The notes under the pieces were generated by a model. That model worked only from the letters and a program-made list of their open reading frames with translations, was not told the DNA's origin and searched no databases. From Streptomyces cavernicola (GTDB lineage: Bacteria; Actinomycetota; Actinomycetes; Streptomycetales; Streptomycetaceae): DNA of 64,000 nt. Positions 26,977 to 36,731 of this stretch are shown here, one piece after another. Each line of letters opens with the position of its first letter. Position 1 is the first letter of the stretch. The stretch lies in NCBI RefSeq assembly GCF_029968035.1, contig NZ_JASCIQ010000043.1, positions 1-64,000 of the forward strand, given 5' to 3'. The position numbers and the translations under genes were made by a program.

Positions 26977-28140
26977 ATGCCCCAGCACGTACCTCCCACA
27001 CTGCGCGCCCACGATCCCCAAGGGGAGACTCAGGCGCTGCTCCCCGCACCGTCCGGCGCCCGTCCCCCGCACCCGCGCCGCATCGTCTTCCTGTCCCGCC
27101 GCGACCTCGGCAACGAGGCCGCCGGCGGCTCCGAACTCCTCGTCGACCAGCTCGCCGGGGGCCTGACCCGCAGCGGCCACCAGGTCACGCTGCTCTGCGG
27201 CGGCCCGGCCGCGTACCGCGACTACCGCGTGGTGTCGGCGGGCGGTGACCTCGGGCACTACCTGAGGGCGCGCTCCGCCTTCGCCCGGCAGGTCGGCGAC
27301 TGCGATCTGCTCGTCGAGGTCTGCAACGGCATGCCGTACCTGGCGCCGCTGTGGCATCGCGGGCCCACCCTGTGCCTCGTCAACCATGTCCACACCGAGC
27401 TGTGGGGCATGCGCTACCCGGGCCCCGCCGCCCGGCTCGGCAGACGCCTGGAGCACTGGGCGCTCGCCGGGGCTCAGCGCGGCAACCTGCTGGTCGCCGT
27501 GTCCCCTTCCACGGCCGACGCGCTGCGCGACATCGGCGTGCCGGGCGACCGGATCCGCGTCGTGCACAACGGCGTCGACGACCCCGGTCCGCTCGAACCG
27601 CGCTCCGAGGAACCGCTGTTCCTCGCCATGGGCCGGCTCGTCGAGTACAAGCGCATCGATCTGCTGCTCCGGCTGTGGGAGCGGGTCCGGCCCGTGACCG
27701 GCGGGCGGCTCGTGATCGTCGGCGACGGCCCCGAGCGCGGCCGGCTCGAACAACTCGCGGGCCCCTCCGTGGAGTTCGCGGGCCATGTCTCGGAGGCGGA
27801 GAAGCACCGGCTGCTGTGCGCGTCCTGGCTGCTGCTCCACCCCTCCGCGGTGGAGGGCTGGGGCCTGGTCGTCACGGAGGCCGCGACCCGCGGCACCCCG
27901 GCGATCGGCTTCGACGTACCGGGGCTTCGCGACTCCGTCGAGGACGGCGTCACCGGCGTGCTCGCCCACGGGGAGTCGTCCTTCGCCGCGGCGTGGTGCT
28001 CCCTCGCCCTGTCCGAGGAGCGGCGTACGGCCATGGGCAAGGCGGCGGCAAGCCGGGCGGCGGACTATCGGTGGGCGAACACGGTGCGGCGTTTTCGCGA
28101 GGTGGCGGTAGAGGCTGTCGCGGCGCGGAGGACCAACTGA
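26977..28140 (+). CDS. GT4 family glycosyltransferase
   Basis: The 387-aa GT-B fold enzyme has an N-terminal Rossmann start (RRIVFLSRRDLGNEAAGGSE), HNGVDD in the hinge region, MGRLVEYKRIDLLLRL, and the donor-binding ExxxxxxxE motif in HPSAVEGWGLVVTEAATRGTP. It should transfer a nucleotide-activated sugar, probably on the cytoplasmic side. Its stop shares a base with the methyltransferase ATG (TGATG), beginning a chain of coupled genes up to the MITE-split gene. Confidence 0.9.
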   Translation: MPQHVPPTLRAHDPQGETQALLPAPSGARPPHPRRIVFLSRRDLGNEAAGGSELLVDQLAGGLTRSGHQVTLLCGGPAAYRDYRVVSAGGDLGHYLRARSAFARQVGDCDLLVEVCNGMPYLAPLWHRGPTLCLVNHVHTELWGMRYPGPAARLGRRLEHWALAGAQRGNLLVAVSPSTADALRDIGVPGDRIRVVHNGVDDPGPLEPRSEEPLFLAMGRLVEYKRIDLLLRLWERVRPVTGGRLVIVGDGPERGRLEQLAGPSVEFAGHVSEAEKHRLLCASWLLLHPSAVEGWGLVVTEAATRGTPAIGFDVPGLRDSVEDGVTGVLAHGESSFAAAWCSLALSEERRTAMGKAAASRAADYRWANTVRRFREVAVEAVAARRTN

Positions 28141-28877
28141 TGCCTCCGACAAGTACGTTGAGGGACCCCTCTTTCAAAAGGTCCCTCACCCTCTTCCGCG
28201 CCTTCATGAAGGAACAGGCCGACCCCGAGCACACCTACACCCTCCTCGCCCGTGACGCCGCCGACCAGGTCGAGAAGTACGGGAGCCTCGCCGGGCGTAC
28301 CGTCGTCGACGTCGGCGGCGGTGCCGGGTACTTCACCGAGGAGTTCCGGCGGCGCGGCGCGCAGGCGTATCTCTTCGAGCCGGACGCCGGGGAGTTGGGC
28401 AAGGAGCCGCCCGCCGGTTCCGTGCTCGCGGACGGGTATCTGCTGCCGCTCGCGGACGGCGTCGCGGACGTCGCGTTCTCCTCGAACGTCCTGGAGCACG
28501 TCGACGACCCGGCGACGTTCCTCAGCGAGATGGTGCGGGTCACCAGGCCCGGCGGCCTGATCTACGTGTCGTTCACCAACTGGTACTCGCCCTGGGGCGG
28601 CCATGAGTGGGCGCCCTGGCACTATCTGGGCGCCGACCGCGCCGTGGCCCGCTACCGGCGGCGCACCGGGAAACAGGCCAAGCACACCCTCGGCGAGAAC
28701 CTCTTCGCCGTCCACGTCGGGCCCACCCTGCGGCAGGTGCGGGCCCGTGCCGACGTGCGTGTCCTGTCGGCCAGGTCCCGCTACTGGCCGTTCCTCGCGG
28801 AGACCGTGCCCAAGGTGCCGGTGCTGCGCGAGTTCGCCACCTGGAACCTTCTTCTCCTTCTCCGGCGGTGTCCATGA
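28140..28877 (+). CDS. Class I SAM-dependent methyltransferase
   Basis: The 245-aa protein has SAM motif I VVDVGGGAGYFTEEF, the acidic loop YLFEPD, and the motif II/III region FSSNVLEHVDDPATFLSEMVRVTRPGG. It belongs to the Methyltransf_11 type. Coupling to the GT4 gene (TGATG) and to the arabinofuranosyltransferase gene (ATGA) implies a sugar or lipid-linked substrate, but this is inferred. Confidence 0.88.
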   Translation: MPPTSTLRDPSFKRSLTLFRAFMKEQADPEHTYTLLARDAADQVEKYGSLAGRTVVDVGGGAGYFTEEFRRRGAQAYLFEPDAGELGKEPPAGSVLADGYLLPLADGVADVAFSSNVLEHVDDPATFLSEMVRVTRPGGLIYVSFTNWYSPWGGHEWAPWHYLGADRAVARYRRRTGKQAKHTLGENLFAVHVGPTLRQVRARADVRVLSARSRYWPFLAETVPKVPVLREFATWNLLLLLRRCP

Positions 28878-31800
28878 CCAGCACGGTCCAGGCTCCACAG
28901 CTGCCTCCCCAGGCGCCCCGTCCCATCCCGGGCGCCCCGCCGGCTCCGCCCGCGGGGCCACGGTCCAGGTGGTGGCTGTTCGGCTTCTGGGCCGTGGCGT
29001 TCGTCCTGTTCGTCGCCGCGGCCCCGGGCCGGATGACGTTCGAGACGAAGCTGGGCGTGGCCGCCGACCCGTGGCGGTTCCTCGGCGACCTGGGCCAGTT
29101 GTGGCAGGACCAGGCGGGCTTCGGCGGGATCTTCAACCAGTACGTCGGGTACGCGTTCCCGTCGCTGCCGTTCTACGGGCTCGCCGACCTCGTGCAGCTC
29201 CCGGTGTGGCTGGCGGAACGCCTGTGGATGTCGCTGATCGTCGCCACCGCGTTCTGGGGCGCGCTGCGCCTGGCCGAGCGGCTCGGCGTGGGCTCGGCGA
29301 GGTCCCGGCTGCTCGCGGCGGCGGCGTTCGCGCTGTGGCCGACGTACACCGTGGTGATCGGTTCGACGTCGGCGGCGGCGCTGCCGGGGGCCGTACTGCC
29401 GTGGGTGCTGCTTCCGTTGACGAACCACGCGGTGAGCGCGCGGGTCGCGGCGCTCAGGTCGGCGTTGATCATCCCGTTCATGGGCGGCGTGAACGCGGCG
29501 TCGGTGCTCGCCTCGCTGCTCCCCGTCGGCCTGTATCTGCTGTCCCGGCCCGGCGGGGCGCGCAAGCGGAAGCTGATCGCCTGGTGGGCGCCGGGCGTGC
29601 TGCTCGCCACCGCCTGGTGGGTGGTGCCGCTGCTCCTGCTCGGCGTGTACGGGGAGAACTTCCTGCCGTACGTGGAGTCCGCGCAGACCACCACCGACAC
29701 CATGTCCGCGACCGAGACGCTGCGCGGCGCGGGCAACTGGGTTGCGTATCTGCACTTCGGCGAGGCCTGGCTGCCGGCCGGCTGGACCGTCGCCACGGCC
29801 TGGCTCGCGATCCTCGGCTCGGCGTTCGCGGCGGCGCTCGGCCTCGCCGGGCTCGCCCGCCGCGACCTGCCCGAGCGGCGCTGGCTGGTCCTGACGGTGC
29901 TTTCGGTCGCCCTCATCACCCTTGCCGGGTACGGGGGTTCGCTCGGCGGGCCGTTCCACGGGGCCGTGCAGGGGCTGCTCGACGGCGTGATCGTGCCGTT
30001 CCGCAACATCTACAAGTTCCAGACGGGCCTCGCGCTCGCCCTCGCCCTCGGCCTCGCGCACCTGGTGGGCGTGGCCACGGTCGCGCGCGACGCACGGCCG
30101 CTGCGCGCACGCCGCTTCGCCCCGCTGCTCGCCGCGGTCCTGGTCCTGCCCGGCCTGGTCCTGCCGTACGTGAACGGGTCGATCCTGCAGCCCGGCGCGT
30201 TCAAGGAACTCCCCGATCACTGGGCGGCGACGGCGAGTTGGCTGAAGAAGAACGCGCCCGACTCACGCGCCCTGGTCGTGCCCGCCACCACGCACGGCAT
30301 CTACACCTGGGGCTCACCCATCGACCAGCCCCTCGACGTGCTCGCCGAATCCCGCTGGGCTCAGCGCGACTACGTGCCGTTCGGCGCGCCCGGCAACCGG
30401 CGCGCCCTGGACGCCGTCGAGCAGGCCCTGCAGACCGGCGGCCAAGTCCCGGGCCTGCAGGACTACTTGAACCGGGCGGGGCTGCACCACGTGGTGGTCC
30501 GCAACGACCTGGACCCGGACCAGCTCGGGTACGTGCCGACGGCCACGGTGAAGCGCACCCTGGAGGCGTCCGGGTACGAGCGGGTCACCGGCTTCGGGCC
30601 GAAGACCACCGGAGGGCGGATCGCCGACGACACCCCGATCCAGGTCGAGGGCCTCTACCCGCGCTCCCGCGCCGTGGAGATCTACCGGCCCTCGACCGAT
30701 GTGCGGGAGCCCGGCCGGGCCGCTCTGAAGGCGGTCGCGGACACGGCCGTCGTCAGCGGCGGCCCCGAGTCGCTGCTTCCGCTCGCCGCCGACCCGGCGA
30801 TGCGGAACCGGCCCGCCGTGCTCACCGGCGACCACCACCCGGGCCTCGGCAAGGCCCCGCTGCAGGCCGTCGGGGACGGGCTGCGCCGGGCCGACACCCG
30901 CTTCGGCCTGATCGGCGCCAACACCTCGTACACGTACACGCCCGAGGAGCGGAACCACAGCGGGAGCCTGCAGGACCCCGGCGAGGAGCCGAAGCAGATC
31001 CTGCCGACCGAGGGCGTCGAGCATCAGACGACGTCCGCGCTGCGCGGCGCGAAGTCGGTGACCGCCTCCTCGTCGGGGAACTGGCTGTTCCACCTGCCGC
31101 AGTACGACCCTGTGAACGCCTTCGACGGCTCGCCCGACACCGGCTGGGCCGAGGGCAGCGCCGGTACGCCGGACGGGCAGTGGCTGCGGATCGCGTTCGA
31201 CGAGGCCGTCGAGGTGCCGGAGCGGATCGCCCTGACGCCGCTGCCGCAGAACGGGGTGCGGCCCGCGCCCACGAAGGTGCGGGTGGAGACCGAGCGGGGC
31301 AGCCGCGTCAGCCAGCTGCAGCCGAACGGGCAGCGGCAGCGCGTCAACGCCCCTGCGGGCAGCAGCAGTTGGCTGAAGGTGACGATCCTGGACACGCAGG
31401 CCTCCAAGCCCGGCCTGTCCGGCGCGGGCTTCGCCGAGGTGTCCGTGCCGGACGTGCAGGTCACGCGGATGCTCAGCCTGCCGTCCGACGCGCGGGACGC
31501 CGACGCGGACGCCACCCGCTTCTCGCTGCACCGCGCCGCCGACCCGGGCGGCCTCAACCCGGCCGGAGTCGAGCCCGGCCTGCACCGCCGCTTCACCACG
31601 GGCGCGTCCGGCTCGTACGAGGTGCGGGCGAGCGCCGTCCCGATCCCCGGGCGCGAACTCGACGAGCTGCTCTACGAGGCGGCGTCCCCCGAGGACCGGA
31701 AGAAGCAGGGCAAGCAGCTGAAGGCGAGCGCCGGCTCGACCGCGCGGACGGGCGCGAACATCTCGCCGCGCAACCTCACCGACGGCGATCTGACGACGGC

Positions 31801-33358
31801 CTGGATCGCGGGCGGCAGCGGCCGGAACGCGGTGATCCACCTGCGCTGGCCGGACAAGCAGCCGGTCGACGAGCTCGTCCTCGCCGCGGCCGGCGGGCTC
31901 TCGTCGCGGCCCACGAAGGTGGAGATCAGCTCCCCGGACGGGGCGACGGTCGCCGGGGTCGACGAGAACGGACAGGCCCGCTTCGAGCCGATCACCACCG
32001 ACCGGCTCGACATCACGGTCACCGAGACGGCCCCGCTGACCCTCTACAACCCGGTCGCCGACGACAAGCTGCAACTGCCGGTCGGCCTCACCGAGGTGTA
32101 CGTGCCGGCCCTCGCCGAGTACCGCACCGAGCAGCCCGACCCCGACCGCCGCTTCGAACTCGCCTGCGGCGAGGGCCCGGTGCTCTCCGTCGACGGCACC
32201 TTCCACGCGACGAAGGCGCAGGGCACGGTCCGCGACCTGACGGAGCGCCGCCCGATCGAGGTCGAGCTGTGCGCGGGCAAGGAGCGGGACGGCAGCGTCG
32301 ACCTGGAGCGCGGCACGCACCGCGTCGAGGCCGGGGACGCCGGACCTCTCGCGATCACCGACGTGACGCTGACCGACGGCACGGTCGCCGAACCGTCCAG
32401 CGCCGCCCGTGAGGTGTCGGTCCGGGACTGGTCGGGCGACGCCCGGTCCCTGACGGTCGGCGCGGGCGAGGCCTCGTATCTGACGACGTACGAGAACGTC
32501 AACGAGGGCTGGAAGGCGACCCTGAACGGCCGGGAGCTGGCCTCGGTCCGGCTCGACGGCTGGCAGCAGGGCTGGCTGGTGCCGAAGGGCGCCGGGGGCG
32601 CGGTGGAGCTGGAGTACGAGCCCGCGGGGAGCTACCGGGCGGGCGTGCTCGGCGGCGCCGTCGGTGTGCTGCTCCTGCTCGGCCTCGTGCTGTTCCGGCG
32701 CCGCGCCGAGAACCCGGACGGGGGCGCCGTGCAGGCGCCGCCCGCGCCGGGGCTGCTGCTCGGCACGGTCGCCCTGACCCTGGTGGGCGCGGCCATCGCG
32801 GGGCCGCTCGCTCTGCTGGTGCCGGTACTCGCGCTCGTCGCCCGGTGGCGGCACGCGCTGCTCGTGCCGATCTCCTTCCTCGCCATGGCGGCGGCCGGTG
32901 TCACCGCCGCGCTCGACGCGGGCTCGGCCCCGGTCGCGGGCGTCGGCGCGTTCTCGCCGACGGCCCAACTCCTCGCCCTCACCGGCCTGTTCGCGGCCCT
33001 CGTGGGCGTACGGGAGCGGGGCGGGCGGCACCGGGGCGGCGACGGGCAGCGCCCGGTCGAGGAGGTGCCGCTCCCGCCGGACGCACCCGCCCCGTACCCG
33101 CCGCTGCCGCAGCGGCACCGGCCCGACCCGGCCACCCCGGCGATGGGCACGGCCACGGCGGGACCGACCGTGTCGGCACGCGGGCCCTCGTCCGCACAGG
33201 CCGACCCGCCGACGGCCCGCGTCGTCCCACCACGCAGGCCGCGCTTCAGGGCGACGCCACCCGAGCGGCCCGGGTCAGGGCCGGGGCCCGGGTCAGGGCC
33301 GGGGCCCGGGTCAGGGCCGGGGCCCGGGTCAGGGCCGGGGTCCGGGGAGGGACGATGA
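28874..33358 (+). CDS. AftD-like alpha-(1->3)-arabinofuranosyltransferase
   Basis: The 1494-aa protein is a GT-C type membrane enzyme. Its N-terminal 430 residues hold about ten transmembrane helices with an early acidic site (FETKLGVAADPW). The large extracytoplasmic part contains discoidin-like (F5/8 C) sections such as NAFDGSPDTGWAEG and NLTDGDLTTAWIAG, then the segment ENVNEGWKATLNGREL, and the C-terminus has further helices. This layout matches mycobacterial AftD (DUF3367), which adds arabinofuranose to arabinan using a decaprenyl donor. Streptomyces lack mycolyl-arabinogalactan, so the glycan here is probably different. The C-terminus ends in a Gly/Ser/Pro tandem repeat. Confidence 0.85.
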   Translation: MTSTVQAPQLPPQAPRPIPGAPPAPPAGPRSRWWLFGFWAVAFVLFVAAAPGRMTFETKLGVAADPWRFLGDLGQLWQDQAGFGGIFNQYVGYAFPSLPFYGLADLVQLPVWLAERLWMSLIVATAFWGALRLAERLGVGSARSRLLAAAAFALWPTYTVVIGSTSAAALPGAVLPWVLLPLTNHAVSARVAALRSALIIPFMGGVNAASVLASLLPVGLYLLSRPGGARKRKLIAWWAPGVLLATAWWVVPLLLLGVYGENFLPYVESAQTTTDTMSATETLRGAGNWVAYLHFGEAWLPAGWTVATAWLAILGSAFAAALGLAGLARRDLPERRWLVLTVLSVALITLAGYGGSLGGPFHGAVQGLLDGVIVPFRNIYKFQTGLALALALGLAHLVGVATVARDARPLRARRFAPLLAAVLVLPGLVLPYVNGSILQPGAFKELPDHWAATASWLKKNAPDSRALVVPATTHGIYTWGSPIDQPLDVLAESRWAQRDYVPFGAPGNRRALDAVEQALQTGGQVPGLQDYLNRAGLHHVVVRNDLDPDQLGYVPTATVKRTLEASGYERVTGFGPKTTGGRIADDTPIQVEGLYPRSRAVEIYRPSTDVREPGRAALKAVADTAVVSGGPESLLPLAADPAMRNRPAVLTGDHHPGLGKAPLQAVGDGLRRADTRFGLIGANTSYTYTPEERNHSGSLQDPGEEPKQILPTEGVEHQTTSALRGAKSVTASSSGNWLFHLPQYDPVNAFDGSPDTGWAEGSAGTPDGQWLRIAFDEAVEVPERIALTPLPQNGVRPAPTKVRVETERGSRVSQLQPNGQRQRVNAPAGSSSWLKVTILDTQASKPGLSGAGFAEVSVPDVQVTRMLSLPSDARDADADATRFSLHRAADPGGLNPAGVEPGLHRRFTTGASGSYEVRASAVPIPGRELDELLYEAASPEDRKKQGKQLKASAGSTARTGANISPRNLTDGDLTTAWIAGGSGRNAVIHLRWPDKQPVDELVLAAAGGLSSRPTKVEISSPDGATVAGVDENGQARFEPITTDRLDITVTETAPLTLYNPVADDKLQLPVGLTEVYVPALAEYRTEQPDPDRRFELACGEGPVLSVDGTFHATKAQGTVRDLTERRPIEVELCAGKERDGSVDLERGTHRVEAGDAGPLAITDVTLTDGTVAEPSSAAREVSVRDWSGDARSLTVGAGEASYLTTYENVNEGWKATLNGRELASVRLDGWQQGWLVPKGAGGAVELEYEPAGSYRAGVLGGAVGVLLLLGLVLFRRRAENPDGGAVQAPPAPGLLLGTVALTLVGAAIAGPLALLVPVLALVARWRHALLVPISFLAMAAAGVTAALDAGSAPVAGVGAFSPTAQLLALTGLFAALVGVRERGGRHRGGDGQRPVEEVPLPPDAPAPYPPLPQRHRPDPATPAMGTATAGPTVSARGPSSAQADPPTARVVPPRRPRFRATPPERPGSGPGPGSGPGPGSGPGPGSGPGSGEGR
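33272..33343 (+). repeat. Four tandem 18-bp units in the AftD-like gene
   Basis: Four copies of GGGTCAGGGCCGGGGCCC follow one another (the last with one change), encoding PGSGPG-type tails at the extreme C-terminus. Such arrays vary in copy number by slippage, so length differences between strains are likely. Confidence 0.85.
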
Positions 33359-34659
33359 CCGCGCTCGACCACCCCTCGGCGCAGCGACGGCACACTGAGA
33401 CATCACTGGTGCCGTTCCCCGTCGTGGACGAGATCGCCCGGCACTGTCTGCAGGACGACGAGCCGGAGACCGTCCACATCGAGGTGCACCTGCCGGGCCG
33501 TGTGGACCGCGAACGCCTCACGCGGGCGTTCACCGAGGCGCTGCGGAGGCATCCGCGGATCCTGATGCGCCAGGCGCCGGGGGCCTGGTACCGGCGGCGC
33601 TACGCCTGGGAGTTGACCGCCGGGCCCGACCTGCCGGTGGTCTCCTTCCCGGAGCCGGGCCCGGCCGCGCTCCAGCGGGCCCGGCTGCGCGCCCTCGCCG
33701 AGGCGCCGCCGCTGGACGCCTCGCCCCCGGTGCGGCTCGAAGTGGTGCGGGACCCCGAACGGCCCGACGGCTGCGTGCTGTTCCTCGTCATCAACCACAC
33801 CGCGCTCGACGGCCCGGCCTGCCTGCGCGTGCTCGCCACCGCCGCCGAGCTGTACGGCGGCCGGGACAACGCGCCGGCCGCTCCCCCGGTGCGCACGGGC
33901 GAGGCGCCGGCCCCGCCGCCGATGCCCGGCGGCCTCGCCCGGCCCGCGCACGTCGCACCCGGCCGCCACCCCGAACCGCTCCCCGGCAACGGCATGCTCG
34001 TCGCCGAACTGCCGGTGCCGAAGCGGTCGAAGGGCGCCCCGTACACCGTCAACGACCAGCTGATGGCGGCGACCGCGCTGATGATCGCGCACTGGAACCG
34101 GGACCGCGGCAGAGCACCCCGGCCGATGCGCATCACCATGCCCGTGGACGACCGGCCCAGGGACGCGGGCATGCCCATCGGGAACGGCACCCGACTCGTC
34201 GAAGTCCCGTTCACCGCCCACGAGTTGGACCCCGGCCGGATACCGGATCTGCTCCGTACGACCGCGCTGCGCACCCGTGCGCTCATCGCCCTGGACCGCC
34301 CCCAGCTCGGCCGCGGCGCGGCGCTGCTCACCGCGCCCGTACTGCCCGTGGGCGTACGGGCCGCGCTGACCCGGGGGCTGCGCCGGGCGGCCGGGCCGTG
34401 GACGTCGACGACGCTGCTCAGCAACATCGGCCGCATCCCGTACGCCCTGGACTTCGGGGACGCCGGCCGGGCGCACGCCGTGTGGTTCTCGGCCCCGGCC
34501 CGACTGCCGCGCGGCCTGACCGTGACGACCGCGTCCACCGCCGGGCGCCTGCACCTCGCCCTGCGCTGGTCGCGGACCCTGCTCGGCCCGGACGACGGGG
34601 CGCGGCTGCGGGAGCTGTTCGAGGAGTACCTGTACGCGACCGAGGGGGCGGCCCCATGA
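33355..34659 (+). CDS. Condensation-domain/PapA-like acyltransferase
   Basis: The 434-aa protein has the two-lobed CoA-dependent acyltransferase fold. The catalytic motif reads NHTALDG: the second His and the DG are kept, the first His of HHxxxDG is Asn. Other recognisable parts are the IPVDD-like MPVDDRPRD loop and the start RHCLQDDEPETVHIEVHLPG. It lies within the glycan operon (ATGA overlaps on both sides), so it may acylate a sugar or lipid carrier. No adenylation or carrier domain is attached. Confidence 0.75.
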   Translation: MTALDHPSAQRRHTETSLVPFPVVDEIARHCLQDDEPETVHIEVHLPGRVDRERLTRAFTEALRRHPRILMRQAPGAWYRRRYAWELTAGPDLPVVSFPEPGPAALQRARLRALAEAPPLDASPPVRLEVVRDPERPDGCVLFLVINHTALDGPACLRVLATAAELYGGRDNAPAAPPVRTGEAPAPPPMPGGLARPAHVAPGRHPEPLPGNGMLVAELPVPKRSKGAPYTVNDQLMAATALMIAHWNRDRGRAPRPMRITMPVDDRPRDAGMPIGNGTRLVEVPFTAHELDPGRIPDLLRTTALRTRALIALDRPQLGRGAALLTAPVLPVGVRAALTRGLRRAAGPWTSTTLLSNIGRIPYALDFGDAGRAHAVWFSAPARLPRGLTVTTASTAGRLHLALRWSRTLLGPDDGARLRELFEEYLYATEGAAP

Positions 34660-35390
34660 GCACCACCGACACCCCACCCGCCGGGCTCCGCGACTTCTAC
34701 GAGGACCCGGCCGTGCCGGTCGCCTCCGGGGACGCCCGCAGCCTGCGCCAGGCCCGGATGCTCGCCGACGCGCTGGGCCCGGCGGGCGGCAGCCCCGCCG
34801 TGGTCCTGGACGTGGGCTGCGGCGACGGCACCGCGGCCCGCACGGCGGCCCCGCTGCTCGCCGGGCACCGGGTGATCGGCGTGGACTGGTCCCAGGACGC
34901 GCTGCGCCGCGCGCGTACGCACCTGACGGACGTCGTACGCGGTGAACTCACCGACGGCGGGCTCCCGTTGGCCTCGGGCAGCGCGGACGCGGTGCTGTTC
35001 AGCGAGGTCATCGAGCACCTCGTCGACCCGGACAGCGCCCTGGACGAGCTGCGCCGGGTGCTCAGGCCGGGCGGGCATCTGATGCTGTCCACGCCCAACC
35101 TCGCCGCCTGGTACAACCGCGCCCTGCTGCTCGCCGGGGTGCAGCCGGTGTTCTCCGAGGTGAGCCTGCGCGGCATCCACGGCAGACCCGGCACCGAGGT
35201 GGTCGGCCACCTGAGGCTCTACACGGCGCGCGCCCTGCGGGAGTTCCTCACCGCCTCGGGCTTCCGTGTCGTACGGGTGGCGGGCGCGCCGTTCCACGGG
35301 GTGCCGCGGCCGCTGCGAGCCCTCGACCGGCTCGCCTGCGTCCGGCCGAGCGCCGCGTCGATCCTGCTCGTCCACGCCGTCAGGACCTGA
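34656..35390 (+). CDS. Class I SAM-dependent methyltransferase
   Basis: The 244-aa protein has VVLDVGCGDGTAARTAA (motif I), VIGVDWSQDALRRAR and FSEVIEHLVDPDSALDELRRVLRPGG, a Methyltransf_11 pattern. It is the second such enzyme in the operon, coupled to the acyltransferase gene by ATGA. The GFRVVRVAGAPF end is typical for lipid- or sugar-linked methyltransferases. Substrate unknown. Confidence 0.88.
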   Translation: MSTTDTPPAGLRDFYEDPAVPVASGDARSLRQARMLADALGPAGGSPAVVLDVGCGDGTAARTAAPLLAGHRVIGVDWSQDALRRARTHLTDVVRGELTDGGLPLASGSADAVLFSEVIEHLVDPDSALDELRRVLRPGGHLMLSTPNLAAWYNRALLLAGVQPVFSEVSLRGIHGRPGTEVVGHLRLYTARALREFLTASGFRVVRVAGAPFHGVPRPLRALDRLACVRPSAASILLVHAVRT

Positions 35391-35392
35391 CC

Positions 35393-36724
35393 GTGTGGTG
35401 GGGGGTCGCCTCGGCCCTGCTCTCGAACGCGCTCTCCAGCCTCGGCTTCGTCCTGGAGAAGCGGGCCCTCGGCAGGCTGCCGTCGCTGTCCACGCGGCGG
35501 CCGCTGGCGCTGCTGCGGCACGTGCTCGGCAGTCCGCTGTGGATCGGCGGCGCGCTGGCCCTGCTCGCGGGCTTCGCCGCCCAGTTGGCGGTCTACCGGA
35601 CCCTGCCGATCGCGGCCGCGCAGGGCCTGTTCGTCTCGGGCCTGGTCCTGCTCGTCCTGTTCTCCTCCGTGCTGCTCGGCGAGCAGACCTCGGGCCGGGA
35701 GAAGTACGCGCTCGCCGCGATCCTCGCCGCCCTGCTCATGGTCGTGTTCTCCCTGAAGGAGGGCGCCGACACCGTCAGCCTGCACGCCCCCGTCCACCTG
35801 GTCCTCGCGGTCTGCGTGCCGTCCCTCGCGCTCGGCGTGTGGCTGTACGCGGCGGCGGAGCGGCGCGCCCGGCGGCTGCACCGGCTGCCGACCAACGGCG
35901 CCGCGTACGGGGTGGCCGTGGGACTCCTGTACGGCGTCAGCTCGCTCGCCATCAAGGGCGTCTCCAGCGCGCTGCCGACCTACACGGCCTCCGGGCTCGC
36001 CGCCGCGGCGCGCTCGCTGCTGACGTCCCCGTATCCGTATCTGCTGCTCTTCACGTTCCCGTTCGGCCTGGTCATGTCGCAGGCCGCGCTGCAGCGTTCG
36101 CGCGCCTCGCTGATCGTGCCGGTCTGTACGACGGTGACCTCCCTCTACACGGCGGTCCTGGGGACGGTCGCGTTCGGCGAGACGCTGCCGGACGACCCGG
36201 TACGGCTCGCGCTGCGGCTCGGCGGCACGCTGCTCGCCGTGTCGGTACTGCTCGCCCTGCCCCGGCACGACGCACAGCCCCCGCCGATCCAGGCCCCGGG
36301 CCCGCCCGGTCCCCGACCGCCGGCTCGGGGGCCGATTCCGGAGCGGGGGTCCTCTCAGGAGCAGGGGTCTTCTCAGGAGCGGGTGTCCTCTCAGGAGCAC
36401 GGGCCCGTTCAGGAGCGGGAGCCGGTGCACGGTCGGGAGCCGGAGCGGGAGCCGGTGCAGGGGCTCGGGCCCCTTCAGGCCCCCGGTCCGCCCGGACCCC
36501 GGCCCGCCGCCCGGGATCCGCTGCGGGCCGCCGTCCGGGCCTCGGTCCGGGGCACGGCCGGGGCCGGGGCGGACAAGGAGTCGCAGGGACGCGAGCCCCT
36601 GCCGCGCCGGCCGCTCCGCACCGCCGCCACAACGAACACGACAACGACCACAAACACGACCACGACCACGACCACGACGACCCCTGCCGCATCACCCAAC
36701 CCCCCATCCCCACCCAGGAGTTGA
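35393..36724 (+). CDS. EamA/DMT-like membrane transporter with long low-complexity tail
   Basis: Starting at GTG 35393, the first 295 residues form nine to ten transmembrane helices with a Glu-Lys-rich start (GFVLEKRALGRLP), like small multidrug/EamA proteins and lipid-linked sugar flippases. The remaining 150 residues are low complexity: Pro/Arg stretches, repeated SSQEQ/REPVQ units and a Thr-rich end. A role in moving a glycan precursor across the membrane is suggested by context only. The tail-coding DNA has period-6 CACGAC repeats near 36650-36680. Confidence 0.75.
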   Translation: MWWGVASALLSNALSSLGFVLEKRALGRLPSLSTRRPLALLRHVLGSPLWIGGALALLAGFAAQLAVYRTLPIAAAQGLFVSGLVLLVLFSSVLLGEQTSGREKYALAAILAALLMVVFSLKEGADTVSLHAPVHLVLAVCVPSLALGVWLYAAAERRARRLHRLPTNGAAYGVAVGLLYGVSSLAIKGVSSALPTYTASGLAAAARSLLTSPYPYLLLFTFPFGLVMSQAALQRSRASLIVPVCTTVTSLYTAVLGTVAFGETLPDDPVRLALRLGGTLLAVSVLLALPRHDAQPPPIQAPGPPGPRPPARGPIPERGSSQEQGSSQERVSSQEHGPVQEREPVHGREPEREPVQGLGPLQAPGPPGPRPAARDPLRAAVRASVRGTAGAGADKESQGREPLPRRPLRTAATTNTTTTTNTTTTTTTTTPAASPNPPSPPRS

Positions 36725-36731
36725 CTCCGCG

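Noticed and set aside
28603..32412. Plus-strand frame of about 1270 codons inside the AftD-like gene
   Set aside because: Composition is Arg/Pro/Ala-rich with no motifs; the overlapping frame has clear transmembrane helices and discoidin motifs.
30314..33118. Minus-strand frame of over 900 codons
   Set aside because: Antisense shadow of the AftD-like gene.
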